64,000 nucleotides of DNA from Punica granatum. Lineage: Eukaryota; Streptophyta; Magnoliopsida; Myrtales; Lythraceae. Both the position numbers and the translations under genes were made by a program. The notes under the pieces were generated by a model. It had not been told where the DNA came from and ran no database searches. It saw only the letters and a list, made by a program, of their open reading frames with translations. Below, in pieces: positions 62,356 through 64,000 of the stretch. Within the stretch, counting starts at the first letter, position 1, and the number at the start of each line of letters is the position of its first letter. Location: the NCBI RefSeq assembly GCF_007655135.1, contig NC_045134.1, positions 25,630,568 to 25,694,567 on the forward strand, in the 5' to 3' direction.

Positions 62356-62635
62356 CCTCACCCTCTGGCTCTCCCTCCTCTTCTTCTTCTTCCATGCTTG
62401 GACCAACTACAGCAACAACACTACTCATAGCTTCCGGACCTTGAGTGTCACCGACAGGAAGTCCCTCGCGCAGAAGTACGACTTCACCCCATTCCTACAC
62501 CACCGGCATCATCGCCACCACCACAAGCATCGACACAGGGACCATACTACAAGACAAGCTGGCGCCAAGACGGACCCGCTCTATGGCTTGGATAAGCGGG
62601 TCGTTCCCACCGGACCAAACCCGTTGCACCACTGA
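62327..62635 (+). CDS. CLE: CLE12/13-type signalling peptide precursor, 102 aa
   Basis: A single-exon pre-propeptide. Residues 1-25 form a signal peptide (MSPKLLHLLSLTLWLSLLFF). Then comes a variable basic region with an unusual His/Arg-rich block (HHRHHRHHHKHRHRDH, about 57-72). The CLE domain is the last twelve residues, RVVPTGPNPLHH, at the extreme C-terminus, preceded by LDK as is common. The mature form would be a 12-13-residue, hydroxylated and perhaps arabinosylated secreted peptide sensed by CLV1/BAM-type receptor kinases. The motif is closest to the CLE9-13 group. Its place next to TAF2 matches the remembered CLE13 position in Arabidopsis (At1g73965). Confidence 0.93.
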   Translation: MSPKLLHLLSLTLWLSLLFFFFHAWTNYSNNTTHSFRTLSVTDRKSLAQKYDFTPFLHHRHHRHHHKHRHRDHTTRQAGAKTDPLYGLDKRVVPTGPNPLHH

Positions 62636-63533
62636 GGCTCTCGATCGGTGTATGTCTTCGATCATGTCGGTGTGTAATCATCTTCTCATGACCGGTATTC
62701 TTGACAAGATATATTCAAACAGCTGAACAGATTTTCCTTTGAGAGAAAATGTATCATCAATTCACATATGCATTATGCCTCGCGCAATATAGTATCATAA
62801 CTTTGCTACTGGCATGAAGTCGGTTACTGTGATATCGTACCGGTGGCCGGTGTGTTTACTGCGCACATGTAACCTTTTATATTACCACACATATTGTTTT
62901 GAATATAACACTACATTATCGATCATTTCGGTAACTAAGTTACTAATATAATATACTATCAGCGAAATTATTTATGCACCAGGATCAAAGGAATAAACTC
63001 ATTCTCATGCATGTATTATGATGTGATGTGTATAACCTCATTGATTTACATGCAAATAAATATTAATCTTACTGATTTGATAATTATCAAAGTCCGAGAA
63101 GTATTTGGAACGGCACGGCAGTACACGTGAAGCGGAACTTTAGCATCATTTTCAGACGAGGGAACATTATATTATTATGAGGATTAGTTCTACCACATCG
63201 GGATTTGCAAAGGTTACTGTATGAATCACCTAAATTCATATGGACTTTTGACCAAGTTTAGGTGACAGGTAGTTCACTAAATGACGTTGGATGGAATGAT
63301 CGATAATACAATAATCAAATTAAAATAATACAATAATCAAATTGCGCTTCATACGAGTAGATTTTTCGTGTAATGTCATTAGTGAAAAGCACCTCATTGT
63401 TAAGGTTAATTAAGTCGATTTCTAAACATGCATAAATTAATTTCAACCAATAGACTGAGATCACGCTTATAATCCAAAAAGGAAAATCACTTTGGAGAAA
63501 TTTCGTTTTCGTATCAGTGATAGTTAAGGTTGT

Positions 63534-63580
<47 letters not shown>

Positions 63581-64000
63581 ATATATATATGACAAGTAAT
63601 CAACAGTACTAGGAAAAAGAGACCGGCACTTCGCGGTGGGATTTTTGTGACTTTAATTAAGTATTATTTGAATCAATTATAAATTGTTCAACTACATGAA
63701 TAAATTTGTTTGGATATCTAATGTTAGTGAGTAATCTTATTATTACACTTTTATCATGATTATATATCATATTTGAGTTGCTGAAATATTGATTAGCATA
63801 TATTTGATAAAAGGTGGGAAAATTTAATGGTGACAATAATTGGAAATCATTTCCTCTTCTCTCTTTTTCTTATTTTAAATGTACACCGACAAGGTAATTC
63901 CTCATCTAAGATATATTAAAAACAATGAAAATGAATAGAATGATGAGATATTTAACAAAGAAAAATTAATAATAAGAAGGAAACAGAAAAACCATAGTTG
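62636..64000. other. CLE 3' flank and AT-rich DNA
   Basis: Nothing recognised apart from the TA microsatellite. Confidence 0.5.
63534..63575. repeat. (TA)n microsatellite
   Basis: About 20 uninterrupted TA units, prone to length change between individuals. Confidence 0.95.

Noticed and set aside
63315..63581. 88-codon ORF starting with Tyr-Ile repeats
   Set aside because: Translation of the TA microsatellite followed by AT-rich DNA.

Overview
The window is nuclear DNA of a eudicot plant. Genes carry many short GT-AG introns, intergenic DNA is AT-rich and full of small non-autonomous transposons, and the protein families include plant-only ones (CLE, DVL/RTFL, leucoanthocyanidin reductase, MYBS-type MYB). 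I cannot name the species. The outer genes (lipase, TMEM185-like RING protein, TAF2, CLE12/13-type peptide) recall the order of Arabidopsis At1g73920, At1g73950, At1g73960 and At1g73965. That comparison is from memory and suggests an old conserved block that has been expanded here by transposons and a LAR duplication.

Layout. 0.1-2.2 kb (+): 3' six exons of an alpha/beta-hydrolase lipase. 3.1-3.4 kb (+): a 66-aa single-pass membrane protein. 3.7-4.2 kb: a diverged tandem duplication. 5.6-7.2 kb (+): a 201-aa coiled-coil protein whose ATG touches a GA microsatellite. 9.7 kb (+): a 50-aa DVL/RTFL peptide gene. 10.9-12.1 kb: LINE remnants. 13.9-15.0 kb (-): a MYBS1-like SANT/MYB factor. 16.5-17.9 kb (-): a decayed LINE 3' end.

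17.9-35.3 kb is accessory DNA. It holds a 5'-truncated LAR pseudogene (22.4-23.9 kb), SINEs, an APC1 pseudogene fragment (25.9-26.6 kb), MITEs, and a second LAR copy with all five exons (31.3-35.2 kb). The second copy lacks 29 nt in exon 3, so neither copy can encode a normal enzyme as written.

35.6-41.7 kb (-): a 14-exon, 462-aa TMEM185-like RING protein with a fresh SINE in intron 10. 41.7-46.7 kb: intergenic DNA with a perfect 78-bp tandem repeat. 46.7-59.1 kb (-): a 25-exon TAF2 gene encoding 1339 aa, with a divergent tRNA-Phe in intron 4 and a Tourist-like MITE in intron 11. 62.3 kb (+): an intronless CLE pre-propeptide gene. The rest is AT-rich and has no recognisable gene.

The genes do not form one pathway. 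TAF2 serves basal transcription, the RING protein probably membrane ubiquitination, DVL and CLE are small developmental signals, and LAR would make 2,3-trans-flavan-3-ols. Exon boundaries were read by hand. For the RING protein, TAF2, MYB, LAR, coiled-coil and 66-aa genes I checked that exon lengths keep the reading frame.
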